Source of the DNA: Mytilinidion resinicola
Taxonomy: Eukaryota; Ascomycota; Dothideomycetes; Mytilinidiales; Mytilinidiaceae
NCBI RefSeq assembly: GCF_010093595.1
Contig: NW_022985439.1
Location: 1,932,512-1,996,511 of the forward strand
Reading direction: 5' to 3'
DNA length: 64,000 nucleotides
The notes under the pieces are model-generated. The model was given only the letters and a program-made list of their open reading frames with translations, was not told where the DNA came from and did not search any database. The position numbers and the translations under genes are program-made. The stretch's first letter is position 1. Every line of letters begins with the position of its first letter. Positions 42,260 to 53,700 of this stretch are shown one piece after another.

Positions 42260-44389
42260 TCACCCAGACTCTCTTTTCCTCGCCAACCTTCGCGACGCAC
42301 GGTATTCAGATTCATTGACATCCCATGTTTTTTGAGCGCTCCGTTTTTGTGCATGCTTCAGTCTCTTCTCCGAGTCTCCTGCATCACCTCCTCTCCACCC
42401 ATGTTGCTTGTGGATTGGCTGTAGGAATCCGTCCACGTGTACAGCACCAAGCATCGGGCTTGCCTCTCGCTTTTCGACTCTAGGATCGTACTTATGAACT
42501 CGAATACAGTGCTCTATAGCACGATATGGCATCTTGAATTGTTGCTTGTTTCCCCAGCAGTCCGTATGCGGACAGGACTGCGTTCCGGGTGGCCAATACG
42601 GGCGAGGCTCTGCTAAGCTAGAAGAATCTTCGAGAATACCTCCATCGTTAGGATTAGATGTTTGTGGAGCTAGTGTGAGGTTCGGTGTGTACGCGATTGG
42701 GTCCTCAGGAGCCTTCAACGAATCCCCTTCCTGCAGAGTCCGGAAATCCATGCTTTCGCCGAAGAGGGCCGAACAGCGCTTCGCCGCCCTGTCTATAACT
42801 GCTGGATCCCAACCTGTCATGGATGCAAGACCGAGGACCTCGCTCCAATCACGTGGTTTCAGGTCATGCTGGCGATTCGTGCGTCGTCTTTTGCTCCTCG
42901 GTTGGCTATCTTCTTGGCCGTCTTCGTCTTCAGCATCGCCAGAGTCTCCAGGTGGATAGTCACTTTCAGAGCCCGAAGCTGGATTTGAAAGATTGCGTAG
43001 GGGGTTACGGCCATTTCGCTTTAACGGTTTATCGAATGGATTGCGACCTTTGGTCGACTTAAATTCGTCTTGTGGGCGTGACGAAGGTCCGCGATCTTGA
43101 GTTGTCGAGGGCTTTCTCAATCTTGAACTTGATCTTGATGGCGATGTGCCTCGTGAGATAGTATCGCCGTCGGACTCCATCTCCGTATCTGGGGGCCCTC
43201 TTACTACCCAATGGTTCTGGTTCGATCGACGAAGAACCTCCAATAGCTTATCAACCTTTGAGAGGAGAGAGTTGACAGTAGGCTGTAAGATCCTGCGAGC
43301 CTTTTCATCGTCTGCGAGGACCACTGGGCGTGAAAGTGGACCGCCCCCGAAATAAGTACCTTTGCGCATCCTCCGTCGGACTCGTCGTTTCTTAGTACCT
43401 TCAGAAGCCTCTGAGGTCTCTACGTCGCTTTGGATTTTAACCTCAGTGGTATGAACGACATCATCATCGAGCTCTGTGGCCAAGTCTATAGGCGAAGTTT
43501 CTCTACTTCCACCTCTACTTGCAGCTCTACTTTGAGCTCTAGTGTTGGATCGACTGGGGCTCCGAGTTTTGATAGAACGTTTTCTGCTACGGCGAGTAGT
43601 ACTCCTGGACCGTGACCGCGACTCTTGCTTCACATTCGCCTCTGCTTCTGTGTCCGTCTCACTTTCCATGCCCGTTTTTGTATCCTCGTCGTCCGAGTCC
43701 GCCGGGGGCCTTGCTTGCCACTGCTCCTTCGCGAACCTCTGAAAGGTACCTAGAAGCACATTTCGGAGATCATCTCCAGCACTTGCGTTGTGTGTCCCGC
43801 CAATCATCCCATCCTCTCCGTCTTCCCCATTCTCTACCCCAAATCGTTCCCGCAATCGCGGCGCATCCGGGAGTGGCCACAACGTCCAACCTTTCCAAGG
43901 CAGAAAGTCCGGATCCCTTTCTATACGTGGTCCCTCCTTTCGAAGCTCATTGTTCTCTTTATACCATCGAGACTTGCTGTGCCAATTTTTCAACCCAGGC
44001 AAGCTCTTGGGGCGCAACTCTCGCTTTGGCACATGCGCATTGTAGAGATGAGCAGCCAAATCACCAGCGAGAACCTGCTCCATTGAAGCCGCCAGCTGTC
44101 TCTCGGCAACTGTGTATCTCCTCCATGTTTGCGGTGGGCCTACGAAGCGGTTGGGGCGGTCGGGTTCGTAGTCGGAGGATCCAGAGTCATCCGGGGCGTC
44201 AAGAAGCTCTATGTCGCCGTCATCGGCATCATCTTCGGCCTTAGGTTTATGTGAGGGTACTGATGATGATCCGTCGATTTGCACTGCTTGAAGGGGTTCG
44301 CTGTCGCTCTGCGTGAATGGAGAAGCGTCTCGACTGAAGGAATCGGAGGTCGCGGACGTTGCGGAGGTCTCACCGCCGAATAGAGACAT
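42260..44389 (-). CDS. Rrn9-domain protein with C-terminal zinc-finger-like motif
   Basis: A single exon encodes 709 residues from the ATG at 44389. An acidic N terminus is followed by an Rrn9-like block at about residues 85-165 (RRYTVAERQLAASMEQVLAGDL, then PDFLPWKGWTLWPLP). Rrn9 is a subunit of the upstream activating factor for RNA polymerase I, so a role in rDNA transcription is likely. A long basic RS-rich region follows (about 240-300), then further disordered, charged sequence. The C-terminal part has a more ordered helical block (DWSEVLGLASMTGWDPAVIDRAAKRC) and a C2H2-like motif: two Cys four apart in SCPHTDCWG and two His in EHCIRVH. The protein is about twice the length of yeast Rrn9. 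Domain call is fairly good; function by analogy. Confidence 0.78.
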   Translation of the reverse strand: MSLFGGETSATSATSDSFSRDASPFTQSDSEPLQAVQIDGSSSVPSHKPKAEDDADDGDIELLDAPDDSGSSDYEPDRPNRFVGPPQTWRRYTVAERQLAASMEQVLAGDLAAHLYNAHVPKRELRPKSLPGLKNWHSKSRWYKENNELRKEGPRIERDPDFLPWKGWTLWPLPDAPRLRERFGVENGEDGEDGMIGGTHNASAGDDLRNVLLGTFQRFAKEQWQARPPADSDDEDTKTGMESETDTEAEANVKQESRSRSRSTTRRSRKRSIKTRSPSRSNTRAQSRAASRGGSRETSPIDLATELDDDVVHTTEVKIQSDVETSEASEGTKKRRVRRRMRKGTYFGGGPLSRPVVLADDEKARRILQPTVNSLLSKVDKLLEVLRRSNQNHWVVRGPPDTEMESDGDTISRGTSPSRSSSRLRKPSTTQDRGPSSRPQDEFKSTKGRNPFDKPLKRNGRNPLRNLSNPASGSESDYPPGDSGDAEDEDGQEDSQPRSKRRRTNRQHDLKPRDWSEVLGLASMTGWDPAVIDRAAKRCSALFGESMDFRTLQEGDSLKAPEDPIAYTPNLTLAPQTSNPNDGGILEDSSSLAEPRPYWPPGTQSCPHTDCWGNKQQFKMPYRAIEHCIRVHKYDPRVEKREASPMLGAVHVDGFLQPIHKQHGWRGGDAGDSEKRLKHAQKRSAQKTWDVNESEYRASRRLARKRESG

Positions 44390-45237
44390 GGCAATTCTTG
44401 GAGACACCTAGTTTGGGCTCGAGGCAATTGCGTTCTGGTGGCCGTTTGCGCATGTTGTGTTGGAGTGTACGTCTTTGAAAATGTTGGGCACGGTTGCACG
44501 TAAGATCCACGGATCACGGGTTTTCGCGAAGAGGGGCACTTAGGTGGGGTAGTTATTCAAGAACTAAAGTTTAGACGGTTGATTGTATATTTTCTCGACA
44601 TCATTTGGAGTGTTGCAGTGAGGTTAGTATTTAATCAGGTTTGTGAATCTATCTCTCAACAAACCTAATGCTCTATATGGACGTACTTGAGCTATTGGGT
44701 CATGAGATGGCCCAGAGAGCTATCAGGCTAGAGGACCTCAAGTGGTGCAAAACAAGCGTAGAAACAGCTGGGGTGTGTATATACATAGCTCACGGATTTG
44801 TACTCTGCCACTTTCTGTTGACACTCATCAACCACGCTGTCTCATAGGTACACCTGTTTACCACTGCTTAAAGTGCTTCAACAAGTTTTTCACATAGTTA
44901 GCCCAGAGTGAAGAGCTTCTATCCCGTTTAGATTTCTGAAAATGCATAGAAGCACCCCAAGCAGTCGCATACACGCGCACACCAGTGTAGAGTGCTACCT
45001 TTTTCGTGCCCCGCGTGTGGGTATATGTATCACCAGGCTGATAAAGTAGGCTATTCGAGTTAAAGAGTAAGGCACACCAAGTTTGTTGAATATAACTCTT
45101 ATTTCTATTGAAGAGCATTGCAATATAGACCATCAAATTCCCTGATCTAGTATTCTGTCAAATAAAGAAAGCCTTCATCACAGTCCTATCACTCAGAGCT
45201 TCAGTTGACCCGAAAATACGTCAAATCCCACTATCTT
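44390..45237. other. Intergenic upstream of Rrn9-domain gene
   Basis: The 848 bases hold its promoter and the 3' end of the next minus-strand gene. The 92-residue antisense frame at 44858-45136 shows no motif. Nothing else was seen. Confidence 0.5.
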
Positions 45238-45828
45238 TCAAAGCCTCCGACGACCCTGTACCTGCTCATAATCTGGCAGCTGCTCTGCCTGCCTGGCCTC
45301 TATGCTCCTCATACTCGGTTTGAGCCTAATCATCCCCTCAAGCTCTTTCAGTCTTTTCTCCAAAGACCCCACAGCACCATCATCCTCACGTTCGGCATCA
45401 ATTACGCCCTTAATCTCTGTCTCTTCTTCGAGCAGCACCCGCCACCGCTGCTGTTCCTCTTCCCAATAGAACAACAAATTCACCAGCTTCTTCTGCGCAA
45501 AGCTCGAAATAATCGAGATCTGATGTGCAAACTGCGGCGTGATGGCCTTAGTGTCGATGGCTGCCGATTGGGCTGAGAGTACCCCGTTCTTGATAAGAGC
45601 GGCATGAACTTGCGTAGATACTCTTTCGTGCGATGTGATGCCGCCCACGAAGAAGGCGAGCGAGTCGAGTTTTAAGGGGTCGGGGAGCGAGATCTGGTGC
45701 TCGAAAAGCTGGTCCTGTTCACGGACGGTGAGGTCGTCGGCGCGAGGGCCGAGCGCGAGATTCGGAACTGCGTTGTTGATGAAGCGGCTGAAGCTGAATA
45801 TGTGGTCTCCAGTGGGGGTTTTGTGCAT
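45238..45828 (-). CDS. Small fungal protein, unknown
   Basis: A single exon encodes 196 residues, starting MHKTPTGDHIFSF. I do not recognise a family. The N-terminal half looks folded (FSRFINNAVPNLALGPRADDL, LDSLAFFVGGITSHERV). The middle is helical (AHQISIISSFAQKKLVNLLFYWEEEQQRW), then a charged coiled-coil-like segment ends in a basic tail (RRRL). No signal peptide or membrane segment is evident. It is kept as a gene because it is a long uninterrupted frame with protein-like composition and a good ATG; an intron could still be missed. Confidence 0.65.
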   Translation of the reverse strand: MHKTPTGDHIFSFSRFINNAVPNLALGPRADDLTVREQDQLFEHQISLPDPLKLDSLAFFVGGITSHERVSTQVHAALIKNGVLSAQSAAIDTKAITPQFAHQISIISSFAQKKLVNLLFYWEEEQQRWRVLLEEETEIKGVIDAEREDDGAVGSLEKRLKELEGMIRLKPSMRSIEARQAEQLPDYEQVQGRRRL

Positions 45829-47553
45829 GCTGAACGACGGCTGTAGCTATGCTGGAGCACAGTGCAGAATTTTGGGGTTCCTAGGGGCGCCTGTTTTGAG
45901 GGAGGTAGAATGTTTTCATCTTTTTACGCATGTTGAATTATTTGCTGATAGAGTAGGCCGATATCTCTATTACGCGTCTTTATCCGTGTTTCCACGATGG
46001 AGAGCCCGGGGGTGCCGGTGAGACTGATGAAGGACGGCGAGTGCTTCCAATGATTGACTGAGCCCATGACACACGTGCGATAACGGCATGGAGCCATTGG
46101 GTTGTCTGCCACACCACGATCCTGTGCCCGGTTTTTTGGTGTTTATTTGGGCGGATAGTTAATCGTACCCTTGTTCACATGATCTCCGCGAGGGCGGAGT
46201 AGACGTGGAGGCGCTCGACTTGGTCCCGTGGATGAAATAGATAAGTTGCGCGTGGGTATGAGATCCCATAACGATACGGATATATCGTCACGCTAAACCC
46301 GCATATCAGGCACCTTCACATATGCTTATTTTGGACGGTTATACAAAGGTAAGATGTGCATCTGTGGAGACCCTTGCCTACCGCCATTAAGTGGCGAAAC
46401 CGCGGGACTGCGTATTGGACACGAACGCTAGATATCGGCCTTTTGACCATCGTGTATGGCTACAAACAGTTATATAGTGAAATATAATCGTGACGTCGCC
46501 GCGTTAGCCATCTGATGACCGAGGTCAAAAGCAGATGCGTAGGCGTACATGAGGTGATGCTGGGGGACTTCGGAAGGCCGCTAGAAACAGCAATGGGACG
46601 AAAGAGATAGGAGAAAGAGATTATGCGATGAGAGATGAGCAGGAACCTTCACAGCTAAAGTCGCGCGCGGGGGTAGCCGTGTCGCAGAGAATATTTCGGC
46701 CGCCGGCCTTCATCGACCTCAACTAACACCACAGAATTCACCAGCAAAAAAGATTGAGCACATACAACCCGGTTTTGAGCACCTCTGAAGCCGAATTTAA
46801 TGTCTATTCACCCAGATCTAATCGTCTGAAATGAGAAAAAAAATGACTTCACTGCGACTCGATCTTCAAAAAAGATATTTCTTGTTTATAGTCCAGTTCC
46901 CATAGGCAGCCTCGCGACGCTGGTACATCTGACTCTTCTCAATGGGAAAGCTGTTTAATACATGGCACCCTCACCACCAAGCCAATAGCAAACCGGCGCA
47001 CCTGGGCCTTTGGCCGCTTCCCACGAGGTATTTTGGGAGCCGATGAAAATTTTAGGTACTTGTACCCTCAGAAACTGTCCCCGCGCACAGGTTTCTTTGG
47101 TGAGGGTCGGCGAGAGCTCTCACTCTTGCCGATTTGCCTCCGCCGCCTATCCCAACCCACTCCATGGTGTTTTTCGCCTGACACGAAGCCGCCCGCTCGG
47201 TGTTTCGCCCACCACCAGCCCGACAGCCCTGGTGTTTTGATTCACCACAACCCAATTGAGTGCCCACGCTCCTAGCTTGGTGTTGCAAGCTCCATTGCGC
47301 TTCACCTCACCACATTCTCCCATTCACCATAAATTCACTCGCTCTTCGGTCGCAGACGGCCTAGCTCCGACACGTCTCTTCACCGGACTTCTTGCGTGCC
47401 CTCGATGGATTTCTTTTAGGAACATTCCCCGGCCATCGCCCCCGATGCCGGCAGACACCACAACAATGCGGTCAGGCCAATGCGACACGTGCATTCGAGT
47501 CTCCATCTCACCGACGGGCGACATGGAAGGCATGGCGCACCAATGGAAGGCTT
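45829..47553. other. Long intergenic stretch, no gene seen
   Basis: The 1.7 kb hold the promoter of the small gene on the left and the 3' end of the mitochondrial membrane gene on the right. Nothing repeated, no RNA gene and no coding frame with motifs could be supported. Frames at 47010-47290 overlap on both strands and look like chance. Confidence 0.55.
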
Positions 47554-48502
47554 TCACTTTCCGCGGCCATTCTGCTGGATCTGCTTGAATACCATCTCCC
47601 ACACGCCCGGGGCCCGACTCCTCTTGCTCGCCGCTTTGTCGCCCTTGACGTAGAATTTGTTCCTCGTCTCTCCAAGTAGCGACACCGCTTTCTTCCACAG
47701 CGGTCTTTCCGCCAATATCTTCCTCTGCCACGCTGGCACGACGTGTTCGAGGTTTGCGAAACCAAAACGGCGAGGTGGCAAGACATGCATCTCGGATAGT
47801 CGAACAACGTTGGTCTTCTTGAAGCCGAGAAGGCGGGCGGTCACAAACTCGAGTTCGGCATCCTTTGGCAGCTTTTGGACATAGCGGAGCATGGCGTCGC
47901 GAGACCTGCGGGCGGTCTGTGGCAACCGGAGAAGGATGGAGTTGACGAAAGGGGCGGTTCCATACCCCACGACGACCATAGGGAAAAGGCCGCCGACGAC
48001 AACTATATCAACGTTAGAAAGGAGATAAGAAGAGAACGACTATGGAGAAATATGCAAGAGCTGGAGAACGTGGCATGAAAGCAAACTAACCGCCTAGAGC
48101 TTTGAGGGCAGGGTAAGGCTCGTCGGGCGCATAGTAGAAATGCGGGGCTAGGACTGAGCAGTAGAAGATGAATAGGACGACGGTAGCAGGCTTGAACGTC
48201 TGGATGAAGGCTGTCTTCTGGACGCCGGCGTCGTAGATTTGGAGCTGTGCAGGATAGACTACTGGGCATCAGTAAGCCGTGACGAGCCAGTTCGTGGGCT
48301 ACAGACCTGGTCTGATGGATCCTGATTTCCGTTGTGTCGATTCCTGCTGTCGACGAGCTGTTGCGGTGAATGAATGCAGTCGAGAGGTCCCTAGACGACC
48401 ATTACTAGGGGTATACCGGACTGTACATGGCTTTATAGGGGCAGTATGGATCCTTGAACAGGCCCTGATGCCAGCGGCAAAAGGACTTAGTGGAAGAACC
48501 AT
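47554..48502 (-). CDS. Predicted mitochondrial two-pass membrane protein
   Basis: The exons, in coding order, are 48502-48307, 48261-48091 and 48002-47554, giving 271 residues. The first exon encodes a basic, Ser/Thr/Arg-rich N terminus without acidic residues (MVLPLSPFAAGIRACSRIHT, then TARRQQ), a typical mitochondrial presequence. Two hydrophobic segments follow (PATVVLFIFYCSVLAP and ALGVVGGLFPMVVVGYGTAP) with a short loop between them. A basic soluble C-terminal part comes next (TARLLGFKKTNVVRLSEM, then LPPRRFGFANL). The two-helix hairpin with this kind of tail resembles the TMEM70/TMEM186/TMEM223 group of inner-membrane assembly factors; that link is inference. Intron 1 is only 45 bases with a GTCTGT donor and intron 2 has a GTTAGT donor; both joins keep frame. 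The gene is divergent from the glutaminyl cyclase gene. Confidence 0.78.
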
Positions 48503-48839
48503 GCTATGATGGATATAGAGGTGTTTTTAACGTAGACAGCATAGGATGTAGTGAAAAGAAAGGTCTGGGGGAACCAAAGCTAAGCCCGATTTTCACCGCT
48601 GCAGGGCGAATCAGGGGCGCCAGATATGCAAGTGATCGGCCCGCATTCTAAGGTTCCGTGGCGTCTCTGAATTGAGGCCTCCGCGTAATACGGAACCATG
48701 ATGAAGACACCTCTCCACATACATTCATTGCATCCTTAGATCACGACGACGTGCCGTGCCAGCCTGTGAAATGCCCTCGTTTTCTATCTAGAAATGCTAC
48801 AGATCTTCCAGGTCTGGTAGCACCCCACGCCCGCCCGCA
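48503..48839. promoter_or_regulatory. Shared divergent promoter
   Basis: The 337 bases lie between divergent start codons of the mitochondrial membrane gene and the glutaminyl cyclase gene. No clear motif was seen. Confidence 0.45.
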
Positions 48840-50143
48840 ATGCCGTCCCTCTCATCCCTCGTCCTACTTTGCACCTCCGCATTGCTCCCCTTCACCTATG
48901 GATACTCAACCATCTCCGACAACACCTTGAACTCTCTCCCCGGCCCGGGATCTGACTTCGACATCCACACCGGTGCTCTCCTATCCCCAATTCTGGTTCC
49001 ACGTGTCTCTGGAACCTCGGGATCCCTGGCCGTCCTTCAGCACTTCGTCGATTTCTTCCACAATACCCTCCCAGAATGGACGCTGGAATTCCAAAACTCG
49101 TCCTCGACGACCCCAACATCAGGGGGCAAGAAAATACCGTTCGTCAACCTTATTGCGACACGCGACCCGCCTGGAACACAGCCTGGGGAAGTCGGACATC
49201 TGACACTGGTGGCGCATTATGATAGCAAATACACGCCGAAGGATTTCATTGGCGCAACGGACAGCGCAGCGCCATGTGCAATGCTGATGCACGTAGCACG
49301 CAGCATTGATGCAGCGCTCACGAAGAAATGGGAGGCCATGACCACAGACGGGCTGGGCGAGCTCGAGGAGCAGAAGGGCGTGCAGATATTGCTCCTGGAT
49401 GGCGAGGAATCGTTCCTCAGCTGGACGGATACTGACAGCTTGTATGGGGCACGGTCAGTACAAATTCCAATTGCAGATTTGCACTGTGGACAATTTTCTA
49501 ACCTCCACACAGCGCCCTCGCCGAAAGCTGGGAACACGCCGTCAACCCCGCCATGTCCACCTACCGCACGCCTTTATCAAGTATCTCCCTCTTTCTCCTC
49601 CTCGACCTCCTCGGCGCCGCCCGGCCCACCGTCCCTTCATACTTCAAAACCACCCACTGGTCCTACAAATACATGTCCGCGCTCGAGGCACGTCTTCGCG
49701 CCCTCGGCCGTTTCAAGTCCTCTCCAAACCACCCATCAAAGCTCGCTCGACGCGCCGCAAAAGCGAAAGCAAAAGGAGATAAGAAAGCGATTAAGACAAG
49801 GAAAGAACCGGCATTTTTGCTAGACTTCAATAAACAAGACAGCCAGTTTAGCCCCTGGACGGGCATCCAGGATGACCACCTCCCGTTCATGGCGCGCGGC
49901 GTCGAGGTGCTTCATATCATACCTTCGCCGTTCCCGACAGTGTGGCATGAGATGGAAGATGATGGCGAGCATCTCGATCTCGACACTGTGGAGGATTGGG
50001 CGACGTTAGTGACGGCATTTGCGGCGGAATGGATGGAGTTGGAGGGGTTTTTTGATGTTGAGAAAGCGGAAAGGGAAGCGGGTGGGGAGAGCGAGGATTA
50101 TGAGAAGGGGAGGAGGAGGACTACGAGTAAGACTGAGTTGTGA
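48840..50143 (+). CDS. Glutaminyl-peptide cyclotransferase, M28 family, secretory
   Basis: The exons are 48840-49453 and 49513-50143, giving 414 residues. A signal peptide (first about 21 residues) sends it to the secretory path. The enzyme turns N-terminal Gln (or Glu) of proteins into pyroglutamate. The single-zinc site of animal-type glutaminyl cyclases can be read: Asp141 in GATDSAAP, Glu189-Glu190 in LLLDGEES (catalytic and zinc Glu), and the His in DDHLPFM. AHYDSKY and the SW-x-DSLYGAR helix also fit the family. A lysine-rich insertion (RRAAKAKAKGDKKAIKTRKE) near residues 300-320 and a charged C-terminal tail (EKGRRRTT) are unusual. The coding strand is C-rich just after the intron and very G-rich over the last 130 bases. 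Confidence 0.9.
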
Positions 50144-50786
50144 GTACGCTCCCCTCTTTCTCCTCCATTTCTGGTTTGTGGGCTTTGCGACTGTGATGTT
50201 TTATTTTTGGATGAGAGGCTGGGTTAACGTTTTGTGCGGCATAGAAATACTCATATCTAGCATGAGGACAAGAATCACGTTATTCCACAGTCTTTGTATT
50301 CCAACAATTGTGAGGGCGGGTGTGTTGTCGCATTCGCACTTGTGGTGGTGGGTGTCGTGAAAGGTACCACCACCACCGTCCACACCCACACCTCCGGCGC
50401 ACAACCGTCTTGTCCGTCTTGTCCCCCTACCCCTAATTCGCCATCCCATTGACTTGAAAGATCATTACAACACCGCCGTCAACGCGTTGGTTCTAACCCG
50501 ATGAGTGGGTGTGGGCCCCTGCGTCCGAACAAAGAAACCTGAAGCACAACCCCCCACCTCGAGTCCGGGCATTACTAGATGCGGAACCTGAAAGACGAGA
50601 GATGGGAAAGTTCTTTCAGCGGTCGTTGATGCGGTTCTTTTCTTTTTGAGCGCGTGGTTCGCTGTTCTTCTAGGGTTTGGATTCGAGTTCAGGATTGTGA
50701 TTTTGAATACGTTTTGAGACGAGGAATCTAGTTTCTTGATATTAAGCCTTCCACGCCAACAACCATCAAACGCGCGAAACGCTCCC
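50144..50786. promoter_or_regulatory. Spacer upstream of the large chromatin-like gene
   Basis: This includes the glutaminyl cyclase 3' UTR and the promoter of the next gene. Around 50360-50400 there is a GGTACCACCACCACC stretch. No other motif is clear. Confidence 0.45.
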
Positions 50787-53700
50787 ATGGGGCCAAAAGC
50801 GAACGCAGCAGCAACTTCTGGGAGGGGCCGCGGTGGGGGTCGCGGTGGGCGGGGTGGAGGGGCAAGAGGAGGGGCAAGAGGAAGCGGGAATCAAGCTGGC
50901 GGTGGCGACGCTGTGGAGGTCCTGACGATGCCGGGGACGGGGACTGGACCAGGGGACGAGTTTGACACTCACCCCAGATATTGGACTATCCCACATCTCA
51001 AAATCAGGATGGCTCAATTAGGTATGCGTATCCCGAGTAGAGCAAACAAGGCCGATCTTATTGCGCTGTTAAGAGCGGAGAATGCAAGGCTGGAAGCACT
51101 GGCGGCAGTCCCGACAGCGGGTGGCGACGATACGGTAGAGGGAGGGGCGGAAAGCGAGGAAGAGGTTGGCAAATCTCCATCGGAAAGCGAGGAGAGTGTG
51201 AAAGAGGTTCGCAAGACTGCTACGCCACCTGCATTGGCAAACGAGGAGTCGAGTGAGGACGAAGGAATAGAAGAAGGCGGCACGAAGAGAAAAGAGAGCA
51301 ATGAGGCGACAGATCATTCGACGACATCCGAGACTGGTAAAAAAAGTCCAAAGCCACCAAAGACACCGTCTGAGCACCTGGGAAGTGATGAAAGTAGCGA
51401 GGAAAGTGGCGGTGACGGTGGCGATGATGTAAAAACTCCCGCGTCGCCGAAGAAGGGAAGGAAGCCAGCATCGCCGCAAAAGGCACCGTCTAAGCCTGTG
51501 GATAGTGATGGAAGTGCCGAAGATGAAGGCCGCGAGGGTGAAGGCAGTGAGGGCGAAGGCGACGGGGATGAAGACGGCGAGGATGAAGACGGCGAGGACG
51601 AGGACGGCGAGGATGAAGACGACGAGGATGAAGCTACTCCCACGCCGCCGCAGAAGAGGAAGACGCCGGTGAATTCAAAAAAGACTACGCGTAAGACCAC
51701 GGAAAATGATAATAGTGGCGATGAGACAAATACCCCTGCGCCGCCGAAGCAGGGAAAGAAGAGTGGTCCCAAGGACGGTCCTGTGGCTGCTCGAAGGCGA
51801 CACAGGAAATTCTATTGGGAAAGGATGCGAAGAATCCTCTACATAATGGCCAAAAAACGAGGCTGCACAGGTCTAAAAGCAATGCGCGATTCCAAGAAGA
51901 GAATTATACCGGCGCTTGAACAAAAAGACATAGAAGACCCACTACCTGAATCGGATAGATCAGACTCAGAGGGCACAATATTCCCAGATAAACACAACAA
52001 GCGCAACAGGAAGTTTTTGAGTGAAATTGAAGCAAACACATTACGAGAGTGGTGTACGGGAAAGGGCCTACCAACTGGCCAGCTACGTGAACCCATGGAG
52101 CACCACCTAGCGCAGTACAAAAAAGACAAGAGGGAAGGGAAATTCGTCCTAAAGAAGACTAACGAGCCGAAAGTGAAACCGAAAAAGACGAAGACCTCGA
52201 AACGACCGCAACAGGGAGGTATCTCGCTAGAGAACGATTTTTCAGAGGAAGAAGAAGAAGGCACCCAGGCCATACCCGGTGAACTGTTTCTCTTCACGTT
52301 CGACAAAGAGAGACTGAGAAATAGGCCCGGAAAACTACTGCCACCGAGTCTCGACCAGAAGTGGGAAATTAGTGATGCGGTGCTCCGGCCTGTAGAATAT
52401 TTGAAAGCCGAGCGTCCAAGGGATGGTAAGGACGATCCGACAAAGCCTTGGCCTGAGGAATCTAGTGGTCTTGAGAAAGAAGTACAGTGGCACTTGCAGG
52501 ACAGACCATCATCTAAAGAAAATTATAGGCTCTCAGGTGCCGCCAATGTATACGAGGCGGATATCAAAGAGTTGCAAGCTAGCAAATTGGCCGCCGCCAA
52601 GGCAGGTGGACATGCAAAAGCTACGGTCCGGTTTGGGCTCTTTTCCGAAAAGGGGAGGCATCGTAGCGTAGCCATAATCGAATATTTAGCGCAAAGGGCG
52701 CACGGCTTATTTGGTCCTGGATGGGAGATCAAGGTCCGCCACCTTGAGCTTCAGTACGAACGCGATACTGCAATGCCCGCAGAGGAAGCAAGATGGCAGC
52801 CTCCGCTTAAACCACCACAAATAACATTTACGCACTGGCCAAAAGCAGTTCCTGACGAAGATGCGGAAACCCTTGAAGTGCCACCTGCGGGGAACTCTTG
52901 GCCAATATGGGACAGGCTCTTGCGTACAACACGCGGTATAGAAGAGCAATACACTACGCCGAGTTTACGGGAATACCCTTGGGGGGCCAAAGCCAGTAGC
53001 CGAAGCAGCAACGTGCCTCAACTTACGCAAAAAGAAGTTGACGCGGCTCACGACGGAATTCTTATGAACCAGCTAAGAGGCGCAAAAATCGAGAGTGGCG
53101 AAGACTGGTTGAAACGCACACAACTCTGCCTAGATACTGGCCATTTATTCTTCCACCCCGACGGTTGGGCGCGGACCAGATCCGAGTTTCTCTATGGTCC
53201 ACCGACGGGGGGGCTTTGTGCCTGGCGGCCAGCTCCTCTTGATTTCGGATACGGGGCTAGTGATATCGAACCCGATTACGAATTGAGAAAACAAGACCTT
53301 TTCTATGTCGTGCTTAGAGGTGACGATCTTCCCTCATTTTATTTTTTCAGACGACCTGGAGAGTGGGACGACCCTTTGCAGGCAAATCCCAAGTCAAGAT
53401 ACTACGAGGATGTATTAAGGGCACGGATTTCTACCCTGGGCAGATACTTGAGACAGGCACAAAGAATGGGAAGGAGAATTCATGATGAGAAGGCTGGAGA
53501 ATCCGAAACCGAGTATCGGAAGAAGATACCGCGACTGGCAGGAAAATCGACAGCGTCTACGACCGGTAAAAACGAAACTCTAGAGCAAGAGATGGCAGCG
53601 ATTGCACGTTTGTTATACTGGCATGGAGTTCCTGGAGCAATTGAAAGGGCCAAAAGCTATGGCCCGGGGAACGCAGAATTTCTGGAGCTTGGCTGGCGTG

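Noticed and set aside
51314..51772. Antisense Ser-rich frame inside the large chromatin-like gene
   Set aside because: It is the complement of the acidic Glu/Asp repeat and has no independent support.
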